NCBI GenBank assembly: GCA_029259845.1
Contig: JAJDEI010000054.1
Span: 1-61,860, forward strand
From: Planctomycetaceae bacterium
GTDB taxonomy: Bacteria; Planctomycetota; Planctomycetia; Planctomycetales; Planctomycetaceae
DNA length: 61,860 nucleotides
Direction: 5' to 3'
This document shows, in pieces, positions 52,635 to 61,821 of this stretch (its first letter is position 1; every line of letters begins with the position of its first letter). The translations under genes and the position numbers were made by a program. The notes beneath the pieces are model-generated. The model saw only the letters and a program-made list of their open reading frames with translations, did not search any database and was not told where the DNA came from.

Positions 52635-54848
52635 ATGTCGCAGCAATCATCAGAAAGACCGAACGAGCTCGCGCCCGAAGCATCGTCCGGCATTCCGTCG
52701 GGCACACCGGCGAACGAACCGGCCGGAGCAGGGGCCGGCCAAAATATCGTCGTCGACCGGCAACAAGCGCAGCTCAATTCGCGACGCTGGTGGGCCCAAC
52801 TGTTCGTCCAGCCGCTGCTGCTGCTGGCGTGTGCCGCGATGGCGATCGCAGGGCTCGGCGTTGCACAGCGGCTGGGCTGGGTTTCCGCCGGTGGCAGTGG
52901 CGGCGGCGGTGGTGGCGATCATGCCGAAACCGCAGCGGCGGTCGACTACATCTGCCCCATGATGTGCACGCCGCCGCAACAGGAACCGGGACGTTGCCCG
53001 GTCTGTGCGATGGAGCTGGTGCCGGCGGCGGCGGGAGGATCCGGGGGCGATGAGCGGTCGATTCAGGTGGACCCGGCCAGTCGCCGCGTCGCCAACATCC
53101 ACACGGTGCCCGTCAAGAGCGTGCCGGTGTATCGCACGATTCATTCAGTGGGAGAACTGGCCTACGACGAAAGCACGCTGCGGACGATCGCCGCCTGGAC
53201 GGGAGGGCGGCTGGACCGGCTGTATGCCGACTACACCGGCGTCGTCGTCAACAAGGGCGATCATCTCGCCCTGGTCTATTCGCCGGAGCTGTACTCGGGA
53301 CAAGTCGAGCTGCTGCTGGCGAAGGACGCACGCACTCAAGAAAGCGGCAACTCGCGACGACGGGCCCTGCTCTCCAGCGGCGACCTTTATGAAAGCGCCC
53401 GGGAGCGGCTCATCGAACTCGGCATGACCGAGGATCAGATTGCGGACATCGAGCGAGACGACAAGGCGAATAGCCGCATGCATCTGTGTGCTCCGATCAG
53501 TGGAACGGTCATCGAAAAATTCGCGGTCGAGGGCCAGTACGTCAAGGAAGGCGACCCGATCTACAAGCTCTCCGACCTGTCGACCGTGTGGTTGATGCTG
53601 GAGCTGTTTCCGGAGCAGGCAGCCACAATTCGCTATGGCCAGATGATCGAGGCGCAGGTGCAATCGTTCCCCGGCCGGTCATTTCCGGGCCGCGTGGCCT
53701 TCATCGACCCGCAGGTCGATCCCAAGACTCGCACGGTGGGCGTGCGCGTGGTCATTCCCAATCCGGACGGAATTCTGCGCGTTGGGGATTATGCGAAAGC
53801 GAACATTCGTGTCCCCATTACGGGGGTGAATGAGCAGATGGCTGAACTCTATGATCCGGAGCTGGCGGGCAAATGGATCAGTCCCAGGCATCCGCACATC
53901 GTGACGTCATCGCCGGGCCAATGTTCGCTGTGTGGCATCGATCTGGTGCCCGCGTCTCGGTTCGGGTTCTGCTCTCAGCCGCAGGCTGCGAACGAGGTAC
54001 TGACCGTTCCCCGCAACGCTGTCCTCATGGCGGGCGAACACAGCGTTGTCTACGTCGAAACCGACCCGGGACGTTTTGAAATCCGCCGCGTGGTGCTCGG
54101 CCCGGGGATTGACGAAGAAATCGCCATCCTGCAGGGGCTGGCTGCCGGCGAACAGGTGGCAACCTCCGGCAACTTCCTGATCGACTCCCAGATGCAACTG
54201 GCCGGAAACCCGTCGCTGATCGATCCGACCCGCGCGGCTCCTCCCGGGGAGCTGCCCGAGGCCCTGTCGGCCGAGATGCTGGCGGAAATCGAGACGTTGC
54301 CCGCTGAGGACCAGGAGCCGGCCAAGGCGCAGCTCCTCTGCCCGATCACCGAGATGAAACTGGGATCGATGGGGCCGCCCATCAAAGTTGACGTCAACGG
54401 CCAGCCGGTCTTCCTTTGCTGTGAGGGCTGCCGCGAAAGCCTGTTGGACGATCCGGAAACCTATCTTGCCAAACTGGCGAAGCCCCGCCGTCCGGCAGCC
54501 GAGGATGAGGACGACCTGCAAATGGACCTGCCCCCGATGGGCGCGATGGAACTTCCCTCGATGGGCGAGTGGGAATTTGTCCCCTTCCCGATGGAGCCCG
54601 AAATAACCGCCGATGACGAAGCCGACATCACGGAGGCGTTGGCCCAACTCTCGGCGACCGATCGCCGCCTGGCCCTCCGGCAGCAAATCTGCCCGGTTGC
54701 CAACATGAAGCTCGGTTCGATGGGACCTCCCATCAAAGTCGACGTCAACGGCCGGCCCGTGTTCATCTGCTGCGAAGGGTGCCGCAAACAACTGTTGGCA
54801 GAGCCGGCGAAACATCTCGCCCGGTTGCCGAAGGAGGCCGTCCGATGA
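52635..54848 (+). CDS. CusB-type RND adaptor with tandem CCEGC modules (copy 2)
   Basis: 737 aa. One membrane helix (about residues 60-80) and a heavy-metal-binding module (CPMMCTPPQQEPGRCPVC, Cys107, without the usual MHP His). The adaptor core reads HSVGELAYDESTLRTIAAW, GGRLDRLYADYTG, APISGTVIEKF and YKLSDLSTVWLMLELF; a second module (RHPHIVTSSPGQCSLCG) is at about 415-440. New for the family, residues 569-615 and 686-732 are two near-identical modules, CPITEMKLGSMGPPIKVDV and CPVANMKLGSMGPPIKVDV, each ending in CCEGCR. GGAGAAAG precedes the ATG; the last bases overlap cusA2 (ATGA). Exports Cu/Ag in concert with the pump that follows. Confidence 0.9.
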   Translation: MSQQSSERPNELAPEASSGIPSGTPANEPAGAGAGQNIVVDRQQAQLNSRRWWAQLFVQPLLLLACAAMAIAGLGVAQRLGWVSAGGSGGGGGGDHAETAAAVDYICPMMCTPPQQEPGRCPVCAMELVPAAAGGSGGDERSIQVDPASRRVANIHTVPVKSVPVYRTIHSVGELAYDESTLRTIAAWTGGRLDRLYADYTGVVVNKGDHLALVYSPELYSGQVELLLAKDARTQESGNSRRRALLSSGDLYESARERLIELGMTEDQIADIERDDKANSRMHLCAPISGTVIEKFAVEGQYVKEGDPIYKLSDLSTVWLMLELFPEQAATIRYGQMIEAQVQSFPGRSFPGRVAFIDPQVDPKTRTVGVRVVIPNPDGILRVGDYAKANIRVPITGVNEQMAELYDPELAGKWISPRHPHIVTSSPGQCSLCGIDLVPASRFGFCSQPQAANEVLTVPRNAVLMAGEHSVVYVETDPGRFEIRRVVLGPGIDEEIAILQGLAAGEQVATSGNFLIDSQMQLAGNPSLIDPTRAAPPGELPEALSAEMLAEIETLPAEDQEPAKAQLLCPITEMKLGSMGPPIKVDVNGQPVFLCCEGCRESLLDDPETYLAKLAKPRRPAAEDEDDLQMDLPPMGAMELPSMGEWEFVPFPMEPEITADDEADITEALAQLSATDRRLALRQQICPVANMKLGSMGPPIKVDVNGRPVFICCEGCRKQLLAEPAKHLARLPKEAVR

Positions 54849-57800
54849 TTTCCGCTGCCCTTGATTTCTGCATCCGCGAACGACTGCTCGTCATCATCGG
54901 CTCCATCGTGCTGGTGGCAGCCGGCTGGTACTCGGCGAACAAAGTTCCCGTCGATGCCATTCCCAATGTCGGCGAGAACCAGGTGATCGTGCTCACGGAG
55001 TGGCTGGGACGTTCCCCGAAGGACGTCGAAGACCAGATTACCTATCCGCTGTCGATCGCCCTGCAGGCGGTCCCCGGCTCCAAGAGCGTGCGCGGCAAGA
55101 GCATGTTCGGCTTCAGCTTCGTCCAGGTGACCTTTGACGACGATGTCGATTTCTATTGGGCTCGTTCCCGTGTCGTCGAACAACTGACGACGGTCGGCGG
55201 GGTCCTCCCCGATGAAGTCACACCGACTCTCGCCCCCGACGCCACGGCGCTCGGGCAGATTTACTACTACGTGCTGGTCCCCCCCGAGGGCATGGACCTG
55301 GCCGAGCTACGATCAAAGCAGGACTTCTTCATCAAATATGCGCTGCAGTCGGTCGACGGCGTCGCCGAAGTCGCCTCCATCGGCGGGTACGTGAAGCAGT
55401 ATCAAATCGAAGTCGACCCCGATGTGCTGCGATATCACAACATCCCGCTGAACAAGGTTATCGCCGCGGTCAAGGCGTCGAACATCGACGTCGGGGCCAA
55501 AACCGTCGAATCGAGCGGGATGGAGTTCATCGTCCGCGGCCGCGGTTTCATCGGGTCCGGCAAGACCGAACAGGAAACGCTCGAACAAATCGAAGACACC
55601 GTCGTCGTCGTTCGCGATGGCGTGCCGATCACGGTTGCCGATGTCGCGCAGGTTCAAATCGGCCCGTCTTTTCGCCGCGGGGCGCTGGACTTCAACGGAC
55701 GGGAAGCGGTCGGCGGAGTGGTCGTCATGCGATACGGCGAGAATCCCCGCGACGTCATCGAGCGCGTGAAGGCGAAAATCACCGCCCTCGAATCGGAGCT
55801 GGACGGCATCCGCATTCAGGGCATCTATGACCGCACACTGCTGATTGATGAGACCATCGCGACCCTGACGACGGCTCTTGGTGAGGAAATCCTGATCACG
55901 ATTGCGGTCATGGTGTTGTTCCTGCTCCATGTGCGCGCGAGCATCATTATCGCCGTGACGTTGCCGATGGCCGTGTTGATGTCGTTCATCGCCATGAAAG
56001 TCATGGGTGTCGATGCCAACATCATGTCGCTCGCCGGCATCGCGATCGCGATCGGCACAATGGTCGACATGGGAATCATCGTGCTGGAGAACGTTTACGA
56101 AGGATTGTCCGACTGGGAAGCCGAAGGGTCTCCGGGCGGACCGGCCCGTCGTCTGGTCGTCATTCGCGAGGCGGCTGCCGAAGTGGTCCCCGCCGTGATG
56201 ACCGCGGTCACGACGACGATCGTCAGTTTTCTGCCGGTGTTCTTTCTGACCGGCCGGGACCATCGGCTGTTTGCTCCGTTGGCGTGGACGAAAACGTTCG
56301 CCCTGGCGTCGAGCCTGATCGTCGCCGTCGCCGTGGTCCCCATGCTGTGCCGCATCTTCCTCAAATCGTCTCGGCCGTCCCGTTGGTCGAGTCTGATTGT
56401 TGGATTCGGAGCGGCCCTCCTGGGAGCCGGATTGTTTCATTTTGTGTGGGCGGATCACCTGGTGCATTGGGTTCCGCTGAGTCCGCCGTTGATCACCGCG
56501 ATCGGTGCGGTCCTTGGATTCCTGACCGGCTGGTGGATGACCCGTGAGAAGATCCGCCCGATGGAGGAGAATCCGGTCAGCCGGTTCGTGCTCTGGTTGT
56601 ATGCCGGCCGGTTGCGCCTGGCACTGAAACGCAAAGCGTTGATGCTCTCGTTCCCCATGATGATCTTCGTGGTGGGACTGGGCGCATGGATCGGTCTGCC
56701 GACGGTGCTGCGGCCTGTTGAGCAAGCGGTCTCATTTCTGGGGGCCGACCTGAACGCGGTCCCCGGCTATGTCGACCTGAAGCACACCTTCACCGGGTTG
56801 GAAACCGACGACTGGATCGCGCTGGATGAAGGGAGTTGGTTCTACATGCCCAGCCTGTATCCGGCTGCCAGTTTCTCACAGGCAATGGAAGTCCTGCAGA
56901 CGCAGGACGCCATGATCAAACAAATCCCTGAGGTGGAACATGTGCTCGGTAAGATCGGCCGTATCGATTCGGCCCTCGACCCGGCACCGGCGGCGATGGT
57001 CGAAACCTATGTCATGCTCAAGCCGCGCGACCAGTGGCGGGAAGGAGTCAACGAGCGCGCCATCTGGGATGAGATCAACGCGGTCGGCACGCTGCCCGGC
57101 GTGACACCCGCCTCGGCCCTGCAACCGATCGAGGGCCGCGTCGTGATGTTGCAGGCGGGGATCAAGGCCTCAATGGCCATCCGCGTCTACGGGGATGACC
57201 TGCAGGGTTTGGCCGAAGCCTCGCTGGCGGTCGCCGATCATCTGCGGGAGCACCATTACGTCAACGCGGGAACCGTCAATCCCGATATCGTGATGGGAAA
57301 GCCGTATTTTGAATTCGAGGTCAATCGCAAAGAGGCTTCCCGCTACGGGATGACGACCAAGATGGTCAACGAAATCGTCTCGGCCGGTCTGGGGGGCCTC
57401 GATGTCACCGAAACCGTCGAAGGCCGTGAACGCTATCCCATTCAGGTTCGCTACGCGCGGCACGTTCGAGAACATCTGGACGAACTCAAATCCATCTCCG
57501 TCGTCACGCAGACCGGCGACATCGTACCGCTGGAACGCCTGGCGGACGTATCGACCACCTGGGGCCCGGGCGCCGTCAACAGCGAGGATGCCCGACTGGT
57601 CGCCCATGTGGCGTTTTCGCCCTCCGGGGGCGTCGGCGATCTGGAAACGGTCGACGCCGTGATGGAGTCGCTGCGATCCGCCCGGCAAAGTGGCGAGCTG
57701 GTGTTTCCGGAAGGCAACTTCGAATTGCAGCCGGTGGGATCGTTTCAAAACCAGATCGAAGCCAACCTGCGGCTGATGTGGATCGTGCCGATGGTGATCT

Positions 57801-58354
57801 TGATCAACCTGCTGCTGCACTATTTGCACTTCCGGAATTTTCCCATCTCGCTGGTCGTGTTTTCCGGCATCCCATTTGCTGCAGCCGGAGGCATGATCAC
57901 CGTCGCGGTCATGGGCGTCGACATGAACACCGCCATGTGGGTCGGCTTCATCGCCCTGTTCGGTCTGGCGGCCGACGATGGCATCGTGATGGCCACGTAC
58001 ATGCGGGAATCGCTGGCGCGGCGCAACATTCGCAACGTGGAAGACATCCGCACGGCCATCTACGAAGCCGGGCTGAAACGCATCCGTCCCTGCACGATGA
58101 CCACCATTACCACGATTGTCGCACTCCTCCCAGTGCTGATGTCGACCGGACGCGGAGCCGACGTGGCCCGTGCGATGGCGTTGCCGGTCTTCGGCGGCAT
58201 GCTGATTGAACCCTTTACCACCTTCATTGTTCCCACTCTGTATTGCGCCTACATGGAATTCAAAATGCGAGCCGGTCTCAGTGACGAAGTCTGGCAACCG
58301 GACGACGACCACACGGCCGATGGCACCGCCGCTCCGATCGCGACGGCTGCCTGA
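54845..58354 (+). CDS. CusA-type heavy-metal efflux RND pump (copy 2)
   Basis: 1169 aa. The start overlaps the adaptor stop by ATGA, so the two are translated together. The N terminus has GRSPKDVEDQITYPL and SFVQVTFDDDVDFYW. The membrane motif GIAIAIGTMVDMGIIVLEN is again the Cu/Ag type. The Met triad is kept with the same spacing as E. coli CusA: Met668 (FYMPSLYP), Met718 (AAMVETY) and Met768 (VVMLQAG). It lacks the charged insert of the first copy and is shorter. The C-terminal half holds the RND FIALFGLAADDGIVMATYM. Both pumps probably use the outer-membrane channel at 41934. Confidence 0.92.
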   Translation: MISAALDFCIRERLLVIIGSIVLVAAGWYSANKVPVDAIPNVGENQVIVLTEWLGRSPKDVEDQITYPLSIALQAVPGSKSVRGKSMFGFSFVQVTFDDDVDFYWARSRVVEQLTTVGGVLPDEVTPTLAPDATALGQIYYYVLVPPEGMDLAELRSKQDFFIKYALQSVDGVAEVASIGGYVKQYQIEVDPDVLRYHNIPLNKVIAAVKASNIDVGAKTVESSGMEFIVRGRGFIGSGKTEQETLEQIEDTVVVVRDGVPITVADVAQVQIGPSFRRGALDFNGREAVGGVVVMRYGENPRDVIERVKAKITALESELDGIRIQGIYDRTLLIDETIATLTTALGEEILITIAVMVLFLLHVRASIIIAVTLPMAVLMSFIAMKVMGVDANIMSLAGIAIAIGTMVDMGIIVLENVYEGLSDWEAEGSPGGPARRLVVIREAAAEVVPAVMTAVTTTIVSFLPVFFLTGRDHRLFAPLAWTKTFALASSLIVAVAVVPMLCRIFLKSSRPSRWSSLIVGFGAALLGAGLFHFVWADHLVHWVPLSPPLITAIGAVLGFLTGWWMTREKIRPMEENPVSRFVLWLYAGRLRLALKRKALMLSFPMMIFVVGLGAWIGLPTVLRPVEQAVSFLGADLNAVPGYVDLKHTFTGLETDDWIALDEGSWFYMPSLYPAASFSQAMEVLQTQDAMIKQIPEVEHVLGKIGRIDSALDPAPAAMVETYVMLKPRDQWREGVNERAIWDEINAVGTLPGVTPASALQPIEGRVVMLQAGIKASMAIRVYGDDLQGLAEASLAVADHLREHHYVNAGTVNPDIVMGKPYFEFEVNRKEASRYGMTTKMVNEIVSAGLGGLDVTETVEGRERYPIQVRYARHVREHLDELKSISVVTQTGDIVPLERLADVSTTWGPGAVNSEDARLVAHVAFSPSGGVGDLETVDAVMESLRSARQSGELVFPEGNFELQPVGSFQNQIEANLRLMWIVPMVILINLLLHYLHFRNFPISLVVFSGIPFAAAGGMITVAVMGVDMNTAMWVGFIALFGLAADDGIVMATYMRESLARRNIRNVEDIRTAIYEAGLKRIRPCTMTTITTIVALLPVLMSTGRGADVARAMALPVFGGMLIEPFTTFIVPTLYCAYMEFKMRAGLSDEVWQPDDDHTADGTAAPIATAA

Positions 58355-58496
58355 TGCTCTTCACTCCCACAAACTTGATTACGCGACCGTTCGCGGAACG
58401 GTTTTTGTCCACCGAGCAGGCATTTTGGAATGCCTGCCTCACCCTCTGCGGTCTCGGGGCGAATCCCGACATCGCCATGTCTTGAAAGGAATGGAA

Positions 58497-58976
58497 ATGA
58501 AAGTTCTCACCACGCTGTCAATCGGGGCGTTGCTCCTGGGAATCGCCCAGTTCTCCGTCGCCGATGAAGGGCACGGAGGTCACGGCGGAGCCGAGCGTGA
58601 CAAACTCCGCATCGCTGCGCAAGGAATCTGCCCCGTTTCAGGCCAGAAGCTCGGCGAGCACGGACCGCCTTTGAAAGTGGTCGTTGGGAAGCAGAAAGAA
58701 GAGGTGTTTCTCTGCTGCAAGGGTTGCCTTAAGGAAAAACTCGACGCGAAACACTGGGCCACCATTCATGCCAACATCGCCGCCGCACAGGGCAAGTGTC
58801 CCGTGATGCAAAAGCCGCTGCCCAAGAACCCGAAGGCAACCGTCGTCAACGGCCAAGTCGTGTACGTCTGCTGTCCTCCGTGTACGAAAAAACTCGCGAA
58901 GGATCCCGAGACCTACCTGAAACGGCTTGATACCTATTACACCGCCTCGCTCCAGGCCGGAGCCGTGCGCCGATAA
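58497..58976 (+). CDS. Secreted protein with two CP-CC-x-x-C modules
   Basis: 159 aa. Signal peptide (MKVLTTLSIGALLLGIAQFSVA), then GHGGHGG and two repeated modules: ICPVSGQKLGEHGPPLKV...FLCCKGCLKEKL (Cys45) and KCPVMQKPLPKNP...YVCCPPCTKKL (Cys101). The pattern CP..(x)LG..GPP...CC.GC matches the tails of the second adaptor. AAAGGA lies seven bases before the ATG at 58497 (an earlier ATG at 58491 is too close). Two short genes of the same kind follow. Likely a periplasmic Cu/Ag-binding chaperone; inferred. Confidence 0.75.
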   Translation: MKVLTTLSIGALLLGIAQFSVADEGHGGHGGAERDKLRIAAQGICPVSGQKLGEHGPPLKVVVGKQKEEVFLCCKGCLKEKLDAKHWATIHANIAAAQGKCPVMQKPLPKNPKATVVNGQVVYVCCPPCTKKLAKDPETYLKRLDTYYTASLQAGAVRR

Positions 58977-59016
58977 CCTCGCGACAGTTCTCCTGGCACA
59001 CGAAAGGATTCGAGCC

Positions 59017-59181
59017 ATGAAACACCTGACACTATTCGTGATTCTGTCCGCTGCCGTCTTGTTCACATTGTCGGGCTGCATGTCCGCTCGGAGTCCGGGT
59101 TCGGCATGGAAGCCGCCAGGGGCTGCGGGCCCCGCACCGGCAGCGGCCCCCTCATCGGGAGGCTGCTCCAGTTGTGGGTGA
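59017..59181 (+). CDS. Small lipoprotein with Cys-rich C terminus
   Basis: 54 aa. Signal with lipobox LFTLSGC, a Pro/Ala-rich stretch (PPGAAGPAPAAAPSS) and the tail GGCSSCG. AAAGGA precedes the ATG. It lies 40 bases after the preceding gene. A lipid-anchored metal-binding peptide is a reasonable guess, unproven. Confidence 0.6.
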   Translation: MKHLTLFVILSAAVLFTLSGCMSARSPGSAWKPPGAAGPAPAAAPSSGGCSSCG

Positions 59182-59637
59182 CTTCGAGTACGAGCGGTTC
59201 GCCAGTCTGAGCAGCCGGCCAGTTTCGAAGTCGTGGTCATCGGAGATCAAATGACCAACGTGTTCGGCAATCGCGTCAATTCGCCGAACAAGCTTTGGTC
59301 AACCATTGGCTCGATGACACGGACAATCACGTTGGGGAACAGCAGCGGACCGGCGCACCACAGTGCCCGGGCCGCTGCTGACTTTTCCAAGGATTGAATA
59401 ATCTGCAACAGGATCGTCCCGATTACCCATTGAACCGTCAGACGATGTCACCATCTTCCGTCCGTTGTTCGAGCCGTCGCCCGGAAAACACGTCTCTTTC
59501 GGGAGACCCTCATGGTTTGAGCTCGCTGCCCGGCACGCCGATTGCACGTTTCGAGCAATGTTGCATTCCATGACGGTTTGCCAGCCGTGGCCCAATGTCG
59601 CATTCCCGCCCCTTGTCGCAGACTTAAGGACTTGCAC
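59182..59637. other. Gap with a possible degenerate HAD-phosphatase fragment
   Basis: About 455 bases. In frame with the lipoprotein gene, after its stop, the text FEVVVIGDQMTNVFGNRVN (59224-59280) resembles the GDQ.TDV.GGNR core of YqeG-type HAD phosphatases, but the flanks do not continue the family. A 48-codon frame with GGAG upstream starts at 59251. Otherwise no gene or repeat is seen. Confidence 0.35.
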
Positions 59638-60276
59638 ATGACTCGCCCGCTCGCACTGACCGTCGCAATCGGTCTCGCATTCTCAACTCTCGAACTCGCT
59701 TCCGCTCATGATGGCTCTCATTCGTCCTCCGGCGGCCGCGGCGGCTGTTGCGGACGAACAATCGGTCGCGCACCTGCCGACCAATTCCCGCGACCGGGAT
59801 CCGGCTGTCGCGGAGGCGGCTGCGGGTCGTATGGAAGGCAGCCCGATCCCTCGATTCGCTGGTACGATGCGCAGGTCGCCCCCGCCCGGCGCAATCAGAT
59901 TCTCCCCAATCAGCCGCAGACGTTCGGACCGGCACCTCGGTCTGGTCCGCAACATGTCCACCCGTTCGCGGCACCGTCAAACTCCGGCCCCACGTTAACG
60001 CCGCCGCCCATTCCGCCGCAGGCGAATGGGGCACCGCTGATTCCCCAGGGGATGGAAGGCATCGCCCAGCTCCCGCTCGCCGAACAGCGCGCGGCCCTCA
60101 AGCAGCGGACGTGCCCCGTGACGAAAGAACCGCTCGGATCGATGGGCAAACCGATTCGCGTGAGCGTCGCCGGACAGTCGCTGTTCGTCTGCTGCGAAGG
60201 CTGCGTCGGTGCCCTGAAGGAAAACCCCGCGAAGTACCTCACCGCCGCCGCCCCCACCCGCCCCCTCCTCCGCTGA
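59638..60276 (+). CDS. Secreted protein with CCEGC module
   Basis: 212 aa. Signal peptide ending near ELASAHDG, then a Gly/Cys/Ser-rich part (SSSGGRGGCCGRT, GCRGGGCGSYGR) and a Pro-rich middle. The last ~55 residues are the same module as in the second adaptor: TCPVTKEPLGSMGKPIRV (Cys159), LFVCCEGCVGALKENPAKYL. AAGGA precedes the ATG. Followed by a terminator at 60324. Together with the two genes before it, it closes the plus-strand operon. Function is inferred from the shared module and place. Confidence 0.75.
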   Translation: MTRPLALTVAIGLAFSTLELASAHDGSHSSSGGRGGCCGRTIGRAPADQFPRPGSGCRGGGCGSYGRQPDPSIRWYDAQVAPARRNQILPNQPQTFGPAPRSGPQHVHPFAAPSNSGPTLTPPPIPPQANGAPLIPQGMEGIAQLPLAEQRAALKQRTCPVTKEPLGSMGKPIRVSVAGQSLFVCCEGCVGALKENPAKYLTAAAPTRPLLR

Positions 60277-60323
60277 CCACAAAGCAACCGAACCCTCAAC
60301 CGGCATGCCGACGATCCCAACAG

Positions 60324-60355
60324 GCCCTCAGTCCACGTGGACTGGGGGCTATTTT
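60324..60355 (+). terminator. Rho-independent terminator of the plus-strand efflux operon
   Basis: GCCCTCAGTCC-acgt-GGACTGGGGGC stem (one G-T wobble) followed by TATTTT. Confidence 0.75.
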
Positions 60356-60546
60356 CGTGCGTGGCAGTGTCCGGAACCAAACGGATGGCTCAGCAATCAC
60401 GGGTCCGGACTTTCCCATTGGACACATCCGGCCACCCCAATAGGGGATCTTGAGACCGCCTCGCCATTCCGTTCGCCGTTGGGGGCTCCGTCATCCGTCA
60501 TTGAACGACGGATGTCCGATTCAAAGTTAACATCCGTCAGGCTCCG

Positions 60547-60651
60547 CCTGACGATGGCAGAGTCGGGGACCAATGCTCTGTTCGCCGTCCGATTCGGGGT
60601 GAGGGCTCGAATCCGGACAGATCGCTTGATGGCGCTCCCAGGTTCGTCAGG
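60547..60651. repeat. MITE-like element, copy A (105 bp)
   Basis: Starts CCTGACGA and ends TCGTCAGG (perfect 8-bp inverted ends). The left end is preceded by CGTCAGG-ctccg, so it can also form a hairpin there. The interior aligns with copy B (61625-61728), including CTCGAATCCGGA. The two are in the same orientation. Confidence 0.7.
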
Positions 60652-60655
60652 CGAA

Positions 60656-61585
60656 TCATGACTCCGGAGTCCGCTTCGATATGGTTGGTCCCTCTCGATT
60701 CGCCCGTCTTTCCAAAACCGTTCCGATGTCCTCTCGCAACTGGTGGCAGGCGGTTTGTGCCTGCCTCATGACCTCTTCCACCTTGCCGAAATCGAGGATC
60801 GCCACGCCGGTGATCTCCGGCTGGATCAAAATGTCCGGCTTCTGGTTTCTCAGCTTCTCCCGGAGCATCGACGATTCCATGATTTGCAAGGCCCCGGCCG
60901 CACACTCCCAAGCCGTTGGAACTTCGTGCCCGGTACGGACACGAACATTGCTCACGTTCACGGCGATCGTCACGTCCGCCCGGCTCTTCACGTGATCGAA
61001 CGGCAGGTTGTTAACGACTCCGCCATCAATCAGCACTTGGCCGTCACGGACTTCCGGAGTAAAGATTCCGGGGACGGCCATACTGGCCCGAACGGCCGAC
61101 AGCAGGGCCCCCGAGCGAAAGGTGACTTCTTCACCCGTCCTGTAGTCGGCCGCGACGACCACCATCGGGATCGGCAGGCGTTCGAACGTCGAATCCTGTA
61201 ACTCTTCGAACAGAATCTCCAGGATCCCGCGCGCATTGAGCAGCCCGCGCCCGGAGAAGTCGGGAGCAAACCCGCCGATCCAGCGAAGCAGATTGGCCCG
61301 TTTCTCGAAGAGGTCCTTCCATCCGTCGGTCTTCAGAATCGCGTGGCGGCGGACCAGATCGGCCAATTCGGAGCCGCTGCGGCCGGACGCATACAGCGCG
61401 CCGACAATCGCCCCCATACTCGTGCCGGCGATCACGCTGGGACGAATGCCCATCTCGTCAAGCGTTTCGAGCACGGCGATGTGCGCCAGGCCACGAACGC
61501 CACCCCCTCCCAGCGCAATTCCGAACCGTGGTGAATCCGGGAGTTTCCCGTCATTGTCAGAATTCTCTGGTTGAGCTGATGCCAT
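60656..61585 (-). CDS. Patatin-like phospholipase (RssA-type)
   Basis: 309 aa, Ser-Asp dyad hydrolase. The oxyanion loop ALGGGGVRGLAH, the nucleophile elbow AGTSMGAIVG and the DGG motif LIDGGVVNNLP are all intact. The closest known type is RssA/NTE-like cytoplasmic patatin. ATG 61585 is the start that gives family length; 17 further codons would run into repeat DNA. It is flanked on both sides by copies of a ~105-bp element. Confidence 0.9.
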   Translation of the reverse strand: MASAQPENSDNDGKLPDSPRFGIALGGGGVRGLAHIAVLETLDEMGIRPSVIAGTSMGAIVGALYASGRSGSELADLVRRHAILKTDGWKDLFEKRANLLRWIGGFAPDFSGRGLLNARGILEILFEELQDSTFERLPIPMVVVAADYRTGEEVTFRSGALLSAVRASMAVPGIFTPEVRDGQVLIDGGVVNNLPFDHVKSRADVTIAVNVSNVRVRTGHEVPTAWECAAGALQIMESSMLREKLRNQKPDILIQPEITGVAILDFGKVEEVMRQAQTACHQLREDIGTVLERRANREGPTISKRTPES

Positions 61586-61624
61586 GGTCTGATATGAGGG
61601 GGAGGTGACGTAAAACAGGCTCTG

Positions 61625-61728
61625 CCTGACGATCACAGAGCCGCAAACCGATGCTCCTTCAGCGCGCGGTCCGATATGAAAACTCGAATCCGGAGAGATT
61701 GCCCGATCGTGTTCCCGCCCTCGTCAGG
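61625..61728. repeat. MITE-like element, copy B (104 bp)
   Basis: CCTGACGA...TCGTCAGG ends, length almost equal to copy A. CAGGctctgCCTG precedes it as a hairpin. Confidence 0.7.
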
Positions 61729-61788
61729 TAGAGTCGAGATGTGGCGCGGTGGCATCGTTGGATGCTCCGTTTCCACATCCCGCTCGTC

Positions 61789-61821
<33 letters not shown>

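Larger units (their letters stand above)
60277..60655. other. End of efflux operon: terminator and MITE-like copy A
   Basis: About 380 bases. Holds a terminator (60324-60355) and one copy of a ~105-bp element with short inverted ends (60547-60651), the latter ending four bases before the stop of the patatin gene on the other strand. No gene. Confidence 0.6.
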
